The notes: a model not told the origin generated them from the sequence alone. DNA of 64,000 nucleotides from Herbaspirillum sp. alder98 (GCF_020179755.1 NZ_JAIUCY010000001.1:62001-126000), one strand, 5' to 3'; shown: positions 1 to 8,788, counted from the first letter of the stretch. Numbers and translations: made by a program.

Positions 1-67
1 GCGCGTGATCGTGGCCAACGACCCGGCCGCGCCGGCTGCCGGTCAGACCAACAAGGCGGCGCAATGA
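1..67 (+). CDS. C-terminal tail of an upstream gene (partial)
   Basis: An open frame enters from the left edge and stops with TGA at 65-67, leaving about 21 residues rich in Ala, Pro and Asn. The stop overlaps the start of the next gene in an ATGA junction, so the two are very likely co-transcribed. The tail has no diagnostic motif. The downstream arn genes make an Ara4N transferase (ArnT) or another arn gene a reasonable guess, but the sequence does not show it. Confidence 0.5.
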   Translation, partial: RVIVANDPAAPAAGQTNKAAQ

Positions 68-435
68 ACCTGCCCACCTTCGGCTTCATCTTTGTCGGCA
101 TCTGCCTCAATGCCGTGGCCCAGCTGCTGCTCAAGGCCGGCACCAATGCCGTCGGCGCGATTCATCTGACGGCCGAAAACTGGTTCGCGACCGGCTTGAA
201 GCTGGCCACGCAACTGCCCATCATCGGCGGCCTGGCGTGCTATGTGATTTCGGTGGTGGTCTGGATCATCGGCCTGTCGCGGGTCGACGTCACCATCGCC
301 TATCCGCTGCTGTCGCTGGGCTATATCATCAATGCCGTGGGCGCCTGGTACTTCCTGGGTGAAGTGGTCACGGCCCAGCGCCTGCTGGCCATCGGCGTGA
401 TCATTGTCGGCGTTGTCTTGCTGACCAGAAGCTGA
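64..435 (+). CDS. arnE: ArnE-like small EamA/SMR membrane protein
   Basis: This 123-residue protein is almost entirely hydrophobic, with four predicted membrane helices, as expected for the small multidrug resistance/EamA fold. In arn clusters such proteins (ArnE, ArnF) are thought to flip undecaprenyl-phosphate-Ara4N across the inner membrane. The start overlaps the preceding stop, and arnB follows after about 110 bases. Only one such subunit is visible, whereas Escherichia coli uses an ArnE/ArnF pair; a partner may lie to the left of the window. The family is clear. The substrate is inferred from the neighbours. Confidence 0.75.
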   Translation: MNLPTFGFIFVGICLNAVAQLLLKAGTNAVGAIHLTAENWFATGLKLATQLPIIGGLACYVISVVVWIIGLSRVDVTIAYPLLSLGYIINAVGAWYFLGEVVTAQRLLAIGVIIVGVVLLTRS

Positions 436-548
436 TTTACAATAGCGCGCTGCCGCACACCGCTGGCAGCGCGTATTGCCTGGTCGCCACATTGCACCAT
501 GGCAAAACCAAAGAATTCGAACACCCGCCAAACTGGACATCAAGACCC

Positions 549-1670
549 ATGAGCCTGCCCTTCCTGCCTTTCGCCAAACCCACCATCGACGAGTCCACCA
601 TTGCGGCCGTGGCCGACGTGCTGCGCTCCGGCTGGATCACCAGCGGGCCCAAGGTGCAAGCCTTCGAAAAGACCTTGTCGGACTATCTGGGCGGGCGCAT
701 CGTGCGCACCTTCAACTCCGGCACCTGCACCATGGAGATCGCACTGCGCATCGCCGGCATCGGCCCGGGCGACGAAGTCATCACGACCCCGATCTCATGG
801 GTAGCCACGGCCAACGTGATCATTGAAACCGGCGCCACTCCGGTGTTTGCCGACATCGACCCGATCACCCGCAACATCGATCTGGATCGCCTGGAAGCCG
901 CTATCACCCCGGCTACCCGCGCCATCATCCCGGTCTACCTGTCCGGCCTGCCGGTCGACATGGATCGCCTGTACGCCATCGCTGCCAAGCACAAGCTGCG
1001 GGTGATCGAAGACGCGGCCCAGGCACTCGGCTCGACCTGGAACGGCAAGCGCATCGGTTCCTTCGGCGACTTCGTCTCGTTCAGCCTGCAGGCCAACAAG
1101 AACATCACCTCCAGCGAAGGCGGCTTCCTGGTGCTCAACAACGCCGACGAAGCGCGCCTGGCCGAAAAATACCGCCTGCAGGGCGTGACCCGCAGCGGCT
1201 TCGACGGCCTCGAAGTCGATGTGCTGGGCGGCAAGTTCAACATGACCGACGTCGCCGCCGCCATCGGCCTGGGCCAGTTTGCCCACGTCGACGCCATCAC
1301 CGCCCACCGCAAGGAACTGGCGCGCCACTACTTCAACTGCTTTGGCGCCGACTTCGAAGCCCAGACCGGCGCCCAACTGCCAGTGGCCGACTTCGAAAAC
1401 TCCAACTGGCACATGTTCCAGCTGGTGTTGCCAGAACGCATTACCCGCGCCGCCTTCATGGAAAAGATGATGGAAAAGCAAGTCGGCATCGGCTACCACT
1501 ATCCGGCGATCCACCTGCTCAAGCTGTACCGCGACCGCGGCTTTGGCGAAGGCATGTTCCCCATCGCCGAACGCGTCGGCCAGCGCATCGTGTCGTTGCC
1601 GATGTTCAATGTGATGAGTAAAGACGACGTTGAACGGTCGGTGGAAACGGTAAAATCCGTGCTGCGTTGA
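549..1670 (+). CDS. arnB: UDP-4-amino-4-deoxy-L-arabinose aminotransferase
   Basis: This is a PLP-dependent aminotransferase of the DegT/DnrJ/EryC1 family (373 residues). It would convert UDP-4-keto-pentose to UDP-Ara4N with glutamate as amino donor in the cytoplasm. The N-terminus MSLPFLPFAKPTIDE matches the usual start of ArnB, so I chose 549 over the ATG at 492, which would add 19 atypical residues. The segment with VIEDAAQALGS and, further on, FSLQANKNITSSEGG holds the cofactor region, including the Schiff-base lysine in QANKN. It is followed by arnC after about 120 bases. Confidence 0.88.
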   Translation: MSLPFLPFAKPTIDESTIAAVADVLRSGWITSGPKVQAFEKTLSDYLGGRIVRTFNSGTCTMEIALRIAGIGPGDEVITTPISWVATANVIIETGATPVFADIDPITRNIDLDRLEAAITPATRAIIPVYLSGLPVDMDRLYAIAAKHKLRVIEDAAQALGSTWNGKRIGSFGDFVSFSLQANKNITSSEGGFLVLNNADEARLAEKYRLQGVTRSGFDGLEVDVLGGKFNMTDVAAAIGLGQFAHVDAITAHRKELARHYFNCFGADFEAQTGAQLPVADFENSNWHMFQLVLPERITRAAFMEKMMEKQVGIGYHYPAIHLLKLYRDRGFGEGMFPIAERVGQRIVSLPMFNVMSKDDVERSVETVKSVLR

Positions 1671-1791
1671 TTTTGGCGATATATTCGGCATGAATCGGCG
1701 CGTCTAACGACACACCATAACCCGGGCCCGCTACCGCGCCAGCACTTTTCGCGGCGTCGGGCCTTTGGCATATTTTCAGTATTACGCTTTG

Positions 1792-2748
1792 ATGAAACCA
1801 GAACTGTCCGTCGTCATCCCGGTTTATAACGAGGAATCCGGCCTCGCCAAGCTGTTCGAACGCCTCTATCCGGCGCTCGACGCCCTGGGCTACAGCTATG
1901 AAGTGATCTTCGTCAATGACGGCAGCCGCGACCGCTCCGCCGGCATCCTGGCCGAGCAGTACCGCATCCGCACCGATGTCACCCGGGTGGTGCTGTTCAA
2001 CGGCAACTACGGCCAGCACATGGCCATCATGGCCGGTTTCGAGGCCAGCCGCGGCGAGGTCGTGGTCACGCTTGACGCCGACCTGCAGAATCCGCCCGAA
2101 GAGATCGGCAACCTGGTGGCCAAGATGCGCGAAGGCTACGACTATGTGGGCTCGATCCGCCGCGAGCGGCAGGACTCGGCCTGGCGCACCTATGCGTCCA
2201 AGGCCATGAACCGCCTGCGCGAAAAGATCACCCGCATCAAGATGACCGACCAGGGCAACATGCTGCGCGCCTATGGCCGCAACGTGATCGACCTGGTCAA
2301 CCGCTGCAGCGAGGTCAATACCTTCGTGCCGGCGCTGGCCTATACCTTCTCGCGCAATCCGACCGAGATCGTGGTGGAGCACGAAGAACGCTCGGCCGGC
2401 GAATCCAAGTATTCGCTCTACAGCCTGATCCGCCTCAACTTCGACCTGGTCACCGGCTTCTCGCTGGTGCCGCTGCAGTTCTTCTCGCTGCTGGGAATCG
2501 GCCTGTCGTTCGCCTCGGCGGCGCTGTTCGTGCTGATCGTGCTGCGCCGCCTGATGCTGGGCGCGGAAGTGGGCGGCGTCTTCACGCTGTTTGCGATCAC
2601 CTTCTTCCTGATGGGCGTGATCCTGTTCTCGATCGGCTTGCTGGGTGAATACATCGGCCGCATCTACATGCAGGTGCGGGCGCGACCGCGCTATGTGGTC
2701 CAGGCGATCCTGGAGCACTCCACCGACGACGACAGGCAGGGCACATGA
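1792..2748 (+). CDS. arnC: Undecaprenyl-phosphate Ara4FN transferase
   Basis: This family 2 glycosyltransferase (318 residues) would move 4-deoxy-4-formamido-L-arabinose from UDP to undecaprenyl phosphate at the inner membrane. The N-terminal GT-A domain shows LSVVIPVYNEE, the FVNDGSRD loop and a metal-binding DAD in TLDADLQNPPEE. Two membrane helices follow near residues 230-300, as in ArnC/DPM1-type enzymes. ATG 1792 is preferred because it directly precedes the conserved beta strand; an upstream TTG at 1765 is possible. The stop overlaps the next start (ATGA). Confidence 0.88.
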   Translation: MKPELSVVIPVYNEESGLAKLFERLYPALDALGYSYEVIFVNDGSRDRSAGILAEQYRIRTDVTRVVLFNGNYGQHMAIMAGFEASRGEVVVTLDADLQNPPEEIGNLVAKMREGYDYVGSIRRERQDSAWRTYASKAMNRLREKITRIKMTDQGNMLRAYGRNVIDLVNRCSEVNTFVPALAYTFSRNPTEIVVEHEERSAGESKYSLYSLIRLNFDLVTGFSLVPLQFFSLLGIGLSFASAALFVLIVLRRLMLGAEVGGVFTLFAITFFLMGVILFSIGLLGEYIGRIYMQVRARPRYVVQAILEHSTDDDRQGT

Positions 2749-3662
2749 ACGCCGTCGTCTTCGCCTATCACGATGTGGGCCTGCGCTGCCTGAAGGTATT
2801 GCTGGCACGCGGCGTGCGGGTGTCTTTGGTGGTGTCGCATGAAGATAGCCCGGGCGAGAACATCTGGTTCGGGTCGGTCGCGCAGTTGTGCCGCGAAGCC
2901 GGGATCACCTGCATCACCCCGAGCGACCCGAAGTCGCCGCAACTGCTGGCCCAGGTGCAGGCGGTGCAACCCGACTTCATCTTCAGTTTCTATTATCGTC
3001 ACATGCTGCCGCAGGAAATCCTGAGCACCCCCAAGCATGGCGCCTTCAACATGCATGGCTCGCTGCTGCCCAAGTATCGTGGCCGGGTGCCAATCAACTG
3101 GGCCGTGCTGCATGGCGAGACCGAAACCGGCGCCACGCTGCACGAGATGACGGTCAAGCCTGATGCCGGCGCCATCGTGGGCCAGACTTCGGTGCCGATC
3201 CTGCCCGACGACACCGCCCACGAAGTGTTTGCCAAGGTGGTGGTGGCGGCTGAACAGACCCTGTGGTCAGTGCTGCCGGCGATGCTGTCAGGGCGCACGC
3301 CACGCCTGCCCAATGACCTGGCCGCCGGCAGTTACTTCGGCGGACGCAAACCCGAGGATGGCCGCATCGACTGGCGTCGCACCGGCCGCGAAGTACACAA
3401 TCTGGTGCGCGCAGTAGCGCCCCCCTACCCTGGCGCTTTCGAAGAAATCGCAGGTGATAAAATCACGGTCACGCGTACCCGCCTGGTCGCGCCGGCCGCC
3501 CACCCCGCCTTGCAGAAAGCGCATGGCATGCAGGACAAGTTCTTTGAAGGAGGCAAGCTTTACGCCCGCTGCGGCGACGGCAACTTCCTTCAGATCCTGG
3601 GCATCCAGATCAACGACCAGGATGCATCGCTCAACAATTACCTGAAATACATGGCCTCCTGA
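2745..3662 (+). CDS. arnA: ArnA formyltransferase half
   Basis: This 305-residue protein belongs to the methionyl-tRNA formyltransferase/ArnA N-terminal family. It would formylate UDP-Ara4N using 10-formyl-tetrahydrofolate. It shows the family signature around residues 98-115, with FNMHGSLLPKYRGRVPINWA containing the catalytic HGSLLPxYRG loop, then LHEMTVKPDAG with the conserved Asp. In enterobacteria this domain is fused to the decarboxylase; here it ends at the formyltransferase C-domain and the decarboxylase is the next gene. It overlaps arnC by 4 bases. Confidence 0.88.
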   Translation: MNAVVFAYHDVGLRCLKVLLARGVRVSLVVSHEDSPGENIWFGSVAQLCREAGITCITPSDPKSPQLLAQVQAVQPDFIFSFYYRHMLPQEILSTPKHGAFNMHGSLLPKYRGRVPINWAVLHGETETGATLHEMTVKPDAGAIVGQTSVPILPDDTAHEVFAKVVVAAEQTLWSVLPAMLSGRTPRLPNDLAAGSYFGGRKPEDGRIDWRRTGREVHNLVRAVAPPYPGAFEEIAGDKITVTRTRLVAPAAHPALQKAHGMQDKFFEGGKLYARCGDGNFLQILGIQINDQDASLNNYLKYMAS

Positions 3663-3698
3663 TTAACTTCAATCCCGGCCAATCAACTAGCTAACATC

Positions 3699-4754
3699 AT
3701 GAAAAAAGTCCTCATTCTCGGCGTCAACGGCTTCATCGGCCATCACCTGTCCAAGCGCATCCTGGAAACCACGGATTGGCACGTCTATGGCATGGACATG
3801 ATGACCGACCGCATCACCGACATTCTCGACAACGAGGCCTACAAGTCGCGCATGCACTTCTTCGAAGGCGACATCACGATCAACCAGGAATGGGTCGAAT
3901 ACCACGTCAAGAAGTGTGACGTGATCCTGCCGCTGGTGGCCATCGCCACGCCGTCCACCTACGTCAATGCGCCGCTGCGCGTGTTCGAACTGGACTTCGA
4001 AGCCAACCTGCCGATCGTGCGTTCGGCGGCCAAGTACAAGAAGCACCTGGTGTTTCCGTCGACCTCGGAAGTCTATGGCATGTGCCACGACGAGGAATTC
4101 GATTCCGAAGAGTCCGAACTGATCTGCGGCCCGATCAACAAGCCACGCTGGATCTATTCCTGCGCCAAGCAACTGATGGATCGCGTGATCTGGGGTTATG
4201 GCATGGAAGCCGGCCTGAACTTCACCCTGTTCCGTCCGTTCAACTGGATCGGCGCCGGCCTGGATTCGATCCATACCCCCAAGGAAGGCAGCTCGCGCGT
4301 GGTGACCCAGTTCTTCGGTCACATCGTGCGCGGCGAAAACATCTCGCTGGTCGACGGCGGCCAGCAAAAGCGCGCCTTCACCTACATCGACGACGGTATC
4401 GATGCGCTGATGAAGATCATCGCCAACGAAGGCGGCATCGCCACCGGCAAGATCTATAACATCGGCAACCCGGTCAATAACTTCTCGATTCGCGAACTGG
4501 CGCACATGATGCTGACCCTGGCCGCCGAGTATCCGGAATACGCCGACACGGCCAAGCAGGTGCAACTGATCGAAACCACGTCTGCCGCCTACTACGGCAA
4601 GGGTTACCAGGACGTGCAGAACCGCGTGCCCAAGATCACCAACACCTGTGAAGAGTTGAACTGGAAACCGGTCACCACCATGCCCGACACCCTGCGCAAC
4701 ATCTTCGACGCCTATCGCAGCCAGGTCGCCGAAGCACGCGCGCTGATGGACTAA
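3699..4754 (+). CDS. arnA: UDP-glucuronate decarboxylase half of ArnA
   Basis: This NAD-dependent extended short-chain dehydrogenase (351 residues) starts MKKVLILGVNGFIGHHL with a GxxGxxG Rossmann motif. It carries the active-site Thr/Ser region FPSTSEVYGM and the YSCAKQLMD (YxxxK) motif. The order and sequence style match the C-terminal half of ArnA, which oxidises and decarboxylates UDP-glucuronate to UDP-4-keto-pentose, the first committed step of Ara4N synthesis. It sits 36 bases after the formyltransferase gene and ends just before a strong intrinsic terminator. Confidence 0.87.
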   Translation: MKKVLILGVNGFIGHHLSKRILETTDWHVYGMDMMTDRITDILDNEAYKSRMHFFEGDITINQEWVEYHVKKCDVILPLVAIATPSTYVNAPLRVFELDFEANLPIVRSAAKYKKHLVFPSTSEVYGMCHDEEFDSEESELICGPINKPRWIYSCAKQLMDRVIWGYGMEAGLNFTLFRPFNWIGAGLDSIHTPKEGSSRVVTQFFGHIVRGENISLVDGGQQKRAFTYIDDGIDALMKIIANEGGIATGKIYNIGNPVNNFSIRELAHMMLTLAAEYPEYADTAKQVQLIETTSAAYYGKGYQDVQNRVPKITNTCEELNWKPVTTMPDTLRNIFDAYRSQVAEARALMD

Positions 4755-4782
4755 CAAGCCACCTCGCAAGGCTTGATGACAG

Positions 4783-4810
4783 ACCGCGCCGCATGGCGCG
4801 GTTTGTTTTT
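4783..4810 (+). terminator. Intrinsic terminator after the arnA dehydrogenase gene
   Basis: An 8-bp perfect stem ACCGCGCC/GGCGCGGT with a GCAT loop is followed by TTGTTTTT. This is a good rho-independent terminator. It lies inside the arn gene set, before arnD. Confidence 0.82.
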
Positions 4811-4870
4811 GCGGTTGCGCCAGCGCTATATATTGTCGCCAGTCGCGCACAGTGCTAGTCTCACCCCCAC

Positions 4871-5812
4871 ATGCCAAAACTTACTCTCAAGATCGACGCC
4901 GACACCTATCGCGGCACCCGCGTGGGCGTTCCCAATTTGATCAACCAGCTGCGTCGCCACGATGCCGGCGCCACCTTTCTCTTCTCGCTCGGCTACGACC
5001 ATACCGGCTGGGCCCTCAAGCAGATCTTCCGTCCCGGCTTCTTCAGCAAGGTATCGCGCACCTCGGTGGTCGAGCACTATGGCCTCAAGACCCTGATGTA
5101 CGGCACGCTGCTGCCGGCGCCGGACATCGGCAAGACCTGCGCCGAGTACATGCGCCAGGCCGCTGCCGCCGGCTTCGAATGCGGCATCCATACCTGGGAC
5201 CACCGGGTATGGCAGGACGACGTGCGCACCGCCGACGCCGCCTGGACGCAAGAGACCATGCAACTGGCCTACGGCCGCTACCACGACATCTTCGGCAGTG
5301 CCCCGCGCACCCATGGCGCCGCCGGCTGGCAGATGAACCAGCATGCCTTCGTGCAACTCGACGAATTCGGCATCGCCTATTCGTCCGACGGCCGGGTCCA
5401 TCTGCGCGAAGACGGTCGCATTGCCGATCCCGATGCCGGGCCGCACCGCCTGTCCTTCAATGGCCGGGCGCTCGATTGCGTACAACTGCCGACCACCCTG
5501 CCCACGCTCGACGAGATCCTCGGTCGCACCATCGGCGGCAAGTTGATCGATGCCGGCAACGCGGCCCAGTTGCTGCTCGGTCTGACCCGAGAGCCACGCG
5601 ACCACGTCTTCACGCTGCACGCCGAGCTTGAAGGGCAGAAGCTTGCCCCCATCTTCGAACAATTGCTCAGCGGCTGGCGCGCCCAAGGCTACGAGCTGTG
5701 CTCGATGGGCCAGTACCACGACAGCGTCAAGGACGATGTCCTGCCGATCCTGCCAATCGCCTGGGGCGAATTGCCGGGACGCTCCGGCGAGATGATCGTC
5801 CAGGCCAGCTGA
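4871..5812 (+). CDS. arnD: Undecaprenyl-phosphate-Ara4FN deformylase
   Basis: This polysaccharide-deacetylase-like protein (313 residues) opens with LTLKIDADTYRGTRVGVPNL, where the acidic motif of the NodB fold is expected. It continues with FLFSLGYDHTGWA and the metal-binding GIHTWDHRVWQ motif. ArnD removes the formyl group after transfer to the lipid carrier, making the step irreversible. It is the last arn gene here, 116 bases after arnA and behind an intrinsic terminator. It therefore either depends on readthrough or has a promoter I could not identify. Confidence 0.87.
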   Translation: MPKLTLKIDADTYRGTRVGVPNLINQLRRHDAGATFLFSLGYDHTGWALKQIFRPGFFSKVSRTSVVEHYGLKTLMYGTLLPAPDIGKTCAEYMRQAAAAGFECGIHTWDHRVWQDDVRTADAAWTQETMQLAYGRYHDIFGSAPRTHGAAGWQMNQHAFVQLDEFGIAYSSDGRVHLREDGRIADPDAGPHRLSFNGRALDCVQLPTTLPTLDEILGRTIGGKLIDAGNAAQLLLGLTREPRDHVFTLHAELEGQKLAPIFEQLLSGWRAQGYELCSMGQYHDSVKDDVLPILPIAWGELPGRSGEMIVQAS

Positions 5813-5855
5813 GCACGGCCCTACCACTGACAACAAACAACCTACAAGGTGCACC

Positions 5856-6332
5856 TTGACTGATCGACCATCACTGCACAACAAGACGGTGCCCGAGTTT
5901 TCGGCTGCCATGACCAGCGGCAAGACCTTCAATCTGGCCGACTACCGGGGCCGCAACCTGGTGCTGTATTTCTATCCGAAGGACAACACCCCTGGCTGTA
6001 CCACCGAGGGCATGCAGTTCCGCGACCTGCACCCCGAGTTCCAGCAGCACAACACCGATGTCTTCGGCATCAGCCGCGACAGCGTGAAGTCGCACGAGAG
6101 CTTCAAGGGCAAGCTCGGCATGCCCTTCGAACTGATTTCGGATCCTGACGAAACGCTGTGCAACATGTTCGATGTCATGAAGATGAAAAACATGTATGGC
6201 AAACAAGTGCGCGGCGTCGAGCGCAGCACGTTTGTGATTGACGGCACCGGCAAAGTGGTGAAAGAATGGCGTGGAGTCAAGGTTCCAGCCCACGTGGATG
6301 ACGTGCTGGCCTTCATCAAAACCATTGCCTGA
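5856..6332 (+). CDS. bcp: Peroxiredoxin of the Bcp/PrxQ family
   Basis: This 158-residue thiol peroxidase would reduce hydrogen peroxide and organic hydroperoxides in the cytoplasm. The peroxidatic cysteine is in YPKDNTPGCTTEGM. The resolving Cys normally found five residues later in many PrxQ proteins is absent; another Cys occurs later in ETLCNMF, so the redox cycle may be atypical. The start is a TTG at 5856 preceded by AAGGTG; no suitable ATG lies nearby. It stands alone between arnD and phoH. Confidence 0.85.
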   Translation: MTDRPSLHNKTVPEFSAAMTSGKTFNLADYRGRNLVLYFYPKDNTPGCTTEGMQFRDLHPEFQQHNTDVFGISRDSVKSHESFKGKLGMPFELISDPDETLCNMFDVMKMKNMYGKQVRGVERSTFVIDGTGKVVKEWRGVKVPAHVDDVLAFIKTIA

Positions 6333-6640
6333 GACAGTACTTGCCCGCCGCGCCAAACAGCGGGCAAACAGCGATCAAGGGCCGCGACGGGGTTGTCTGG
6401 CAAACAATCCCGCCGTGCTTGACGAATAACGGTCACTCGAAACAAGCCTTTGAATTCAAATAGAAAAGCGTCACATGGAAGCCGTTCCTGGTTTAGGCCT
6501 CAGGCCTGCCACAGCGGCTTTTTTTCTTTTCAGCTGGCCTCCCCCCTTTATCGTTCGCCGTCCCCCCTGCTGTTAGCAGTCTTGCCAAACCTGTTCGCTC
6601 TGACAAAGCGGTGTTTTCTTCATTCATTACCGAGGTTCTG
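6333..6640. other. Intergenic region bcp-phoH
   Basis: This stretch of about 308 bases has no convincing gene. It holds an inverted repeat, TTGCCCGC/GCGGGCAA (6341-6367), without a U-run, and a stronger terminator-like hairpin at 6479-6526. The phoH promoter must lie near here, but no clear -35/-10 pair stands out. Confidence 0.5.
6479..6526 (+). terminator. Probable terminator between bcp and phoH
   Basis: An outer AAGCCG/CGGCTT stem encloses a second AGGCCT/AGGCCT palindrome. A long T-rich run follows directly. The loops are large, so stability is less certain than for a simple hairpin. Confidence 0.5.
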
Positions 6641-8332
6641 ATGCCCCTGCCAAAAATGCCGAGCAAACCAGCTGCGTTATTGTCCATCGAAGACTATCCC
6701 AAGGCCGAGAGCAATAAACCTGTCAAACCGAACATCGCACTCGTAGAAACCGCTGCGCCCGCCCCTGTCAAGGCTATCGTCGCCAAGGCCGCCGAGCCGG
6801 TTGCCAAGGAAGCGCCGCGCGCCCGCAGCACCACCAAGAGCGCCGCCACCGAGAAGCCCAAGAGCGGCGCCAAGCCGGTCGAAAGCCGTTCCAAGTCGAC
6901 CACCAGCCGCACCGCCGACAAGATGGGCATGTCCAAGCTGTTCGTGCTCGACACCAACGTGCTGATGCACGACCCGACCTCGCTGTTCCGCTTCGAAGAA
7001 CACGACATCTACCTGCCGATGGTGACGCTCGAGGAACTCGACAACCACAAGAAAGGCATGTCGGAGGTCGCCCGCAACGCGCGCCAGATCTCGCGTTCGC
7101 TGGATGCGCTGGTCAGCGACATCGCCGAGGATGCGATCGACCTCGGCATTCCGCTGGCCAAGCTGGGCAACAAGGACGCCAAGGGCCGCCTGTTCTTCCA
7201 GACCAAGCTGACCAATGCCGCCCTGCCCGACGGCCTGCCCCAGGGCAAGGCCGACAACCAGATCCTGGGCGTGGTGCGTGCGCTCGACCAGCAGTATCCG
7301 GAGCGCCCGGTGGTGCTGGTGTCGAAGGACATCAACATGCGCCTCAAGGCGCGCGCCATCGGTTTGCCGGCCGAAGACTACTTCAACGACCATGTCCTGG
7401 AAGACACCGACCTGCTGTACTCGGGCATCCAGCAGTTGCCGGATGACTTCTGGAACAAGCACGGCAAGGGCATGGAGTCATGGCAGGAAAACAAGCATGG
7501 CACCGGCTACACCTATTACCGCGTCACCGGCCCCTATGTGCCGTCGTTGCTGGTGAACCAGTTCGTCTTCATCGAGCCGCGCAACGGCGAGCCTTCGTTC
7601 TACGGCCAGGTGTCGCAGATCAACGGCAAGACCGCCGTGCTGCAGACACTGCGCGACTTCGGTCACGCCAAGAACAGCGTCTGGGGCATCACCGCGCGCA
7701 ATCGCGAACAGAACTTCGCCCTGAACCTGCTGATGAACCCCGAGTGCGACTTCGTCACGCTGCTGGGCCAGGCCGGTACCGGCAAGACGTTGCTGGCGCT
7801 GGCGGCGGGTCTGGCGCAGGTGCTCGAGACCAAGCTCTACAACGAGATCATCGTCACCCGCGTGACGGTGCCGGTGGGTGAAGACATCGGCTTCCTGCCG
7901 GGCACCGAAGAAGAGAAGATGGGGCCGTGGATGGGCGCCTTCGACGACAACCTCGAAGTGCTCAACAAGTCCGACGGCGACGCCGGAGAATGGGGCCGTG
8001 CCGCGACCCAGGACCTGATCCGTTCGCGGATCAAGATCAAGTCGCTCAACTTCATGCGCGGTCGCACCTTCGTCAACAAGTTCCTGATCATCGACGAAGC
8101 CCAGAACCTCACGCCCAAGCAAATGAAGACACTGGTCACACGTGCCGGCCCCGGCACCAAGATCATCTGTCTGGGCAACATCGCGCAGATCGACACCCCC
8201 TACCTGACCGAAGGCTCCAGCGGCCTGACCTACGTGGTCGACCGCTTCAAGGGCTGGTCGCATAGCGGACACGTGACCCTGGCGCGCGGCGAACGCTCAC
8301 GCCTGGCCGATCATGCGAGCGATGTGCTGTAA
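6641..8332 (+). CDS. phoH: PIN-PhoH ATPase (YlaK type)
   Basis: This two-domain protein (563 residues) has a PIN ribonuclease-like domain at about residues 99-230 (KLFVLDTNVLMHDP, VTLEELDNHKKG). A PhoH P-loop ATPase follows, with Walker A GQAGTGKT near residue 376 and Walker B FLIIDEAQNL. Such proteins are proposed RNA-processing helicase-nucleases. About 95 residues at the N-terminus are Lys/Ala/Pro/Ser-rich and probably disordered. ATG 6641 is preferred because GAGGT lies just upstream; an in-frame ATG at 6611 has no such site. A strong terminator follows. Confidence 0.85.
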   Translation: MPLPKMPSKPAALLSIEDYPKAESNKPVKPNIALVETAAPAPVKAIVAKAAEPVAKEAPRARSTTKSAATEKPKSGAKPVESRSKSTTSRTADKMGMSKLFVLDTNVLMHDPTSLFRFEEHDIYLPMVTLEELDNHKKGMSEVARNARQISRSLDALVSDIAEDAIDLGIPLAKLGNKDAKGRLFFQTKLTNAALPDGLPQGKADNQILGVVRALDQQYPERPVVLVSKDINMRLKARAIGLPAEDYFNDHVLEDTDLLYSGIQQLPDDFWNKHGKGMESWQENKHGTGYTYYRVTGPYVPSLLVNQFVFIEPRNGEPSFYGQVSQINGKTAVLQTLRDFGHAKNSVWGITARNREQNFALNLLMNPECDFVTLLGQAGTGKTLLALAAGLAQVLETKLYNEIIVTRVTVPVGEDIGFLPGTEEEKMGPWMGAFDDNLEVLNKSDGDAGEWGRAATQDLIRSRIKIKSLNFMRGRTFVNKFLIIDEAQNLTPKQMKTLVTRAGPGTKIICLGNIAQIDTPYLTEGSSGLTYVVDRFKGWSHSGHVTLARGERSRLADHASDVL

Positions 8333-8361
8333 CGATTAGTTCTAGTGTTGGATGTACAACG

Positions 8362-8393
8362 AAAATGACCACCTTGCGGTGGTCATTTTTTTT
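8362..8393 (+). terminator. phoH terminator
   Basis: A 12-bp perfect stem AAAATGACCACC/GGTGGTCATTTT with a TTGC loop runs into a T tract. Because the left arm begins with A's, it may also terminate the minus-strand antitoxin gene arriving from the right. Confidence 0.88.
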
Positions 8394-8413
8394 AGTCAAT
8401 TCAATTGGCCAGG

Positions 8414-8788
8414 TCAGGCAAACTCGGCCTGTAACGTGAAACTGGAAGCGGTGGCGCGTACTTCTTTCATCCGCCCATGGCCGGGCAATACCGTATCTGC
8501 GATCGTCACGAGACCGTACTTCTCAAGATCATCGAGATCGCGCTTTACCGCGCTGCGATCACGATGTAACCGTGCTGCGATGTCGGTGATCGATCCCGGT
8601 TGCTCTCTTACCGCACGAAATAGTGCCAGCTTTGCCACCGTGACCAGCCTTGCGACGTCGGACGGATCTTCGAAGCTGATGATTTTCTGCTCAGGTATCT
8701 TCTGCCGACGGTCTGCGGCGCGGGCCAGTTTTTTGCCACGGGCAAAAAAGTCTTCTTCGGTGCCGGTAACGATAGCAAGCTTGCTCAT
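8414..8788 (-). CDS. TumA-like HTH antitoxin (HVO_A0114 family)
   Basis: This 124-residue protein has a winged-helix DNA-binding domain in its C-terminal half: GSITDIAARLHRDRSAVKRD is the helix-turn-helix, followed by LDDLEKYGLV. The N-terminus MSKLAIVTGTEEDFFARGKK resembles regulators paired with DUF6516/TumE toxins. I chose the ATG at 8788 because it overlaps the toxin stop (ATGA at 8785-8788); a start eight codons upstream is open but lies inside the toxin gene. Toxin-first order with a DNA-binding antitoxin suggests autoregulation. The family assignment is by recognition, not by search. Confidence 0.7.
   Translation of the reverse strand: MSKLAIVTGTEEDFFARGKKLARAADRRQKIPEQKIISFEDPSDVARLVTVAKLALFRAVREQPGSITDIAARLHRDRSAVKRDLDDLEKYGLVTIADTVLPGHGRMKEVRATASSFTLQAEFA

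Noticed and set aside
4811-4870. A possible promoter for arnD (TTGCGC and TATATT)
   Set aside because: The two hexamers are only six bases apart, so they cannot form a normal sigma-70 promoter.
6341-6367. An inverted repeat TTGCCCGC/GCGGGCAA after bcp
   Set aside because: No T-run follows on either side, so I did not call it a terminator.
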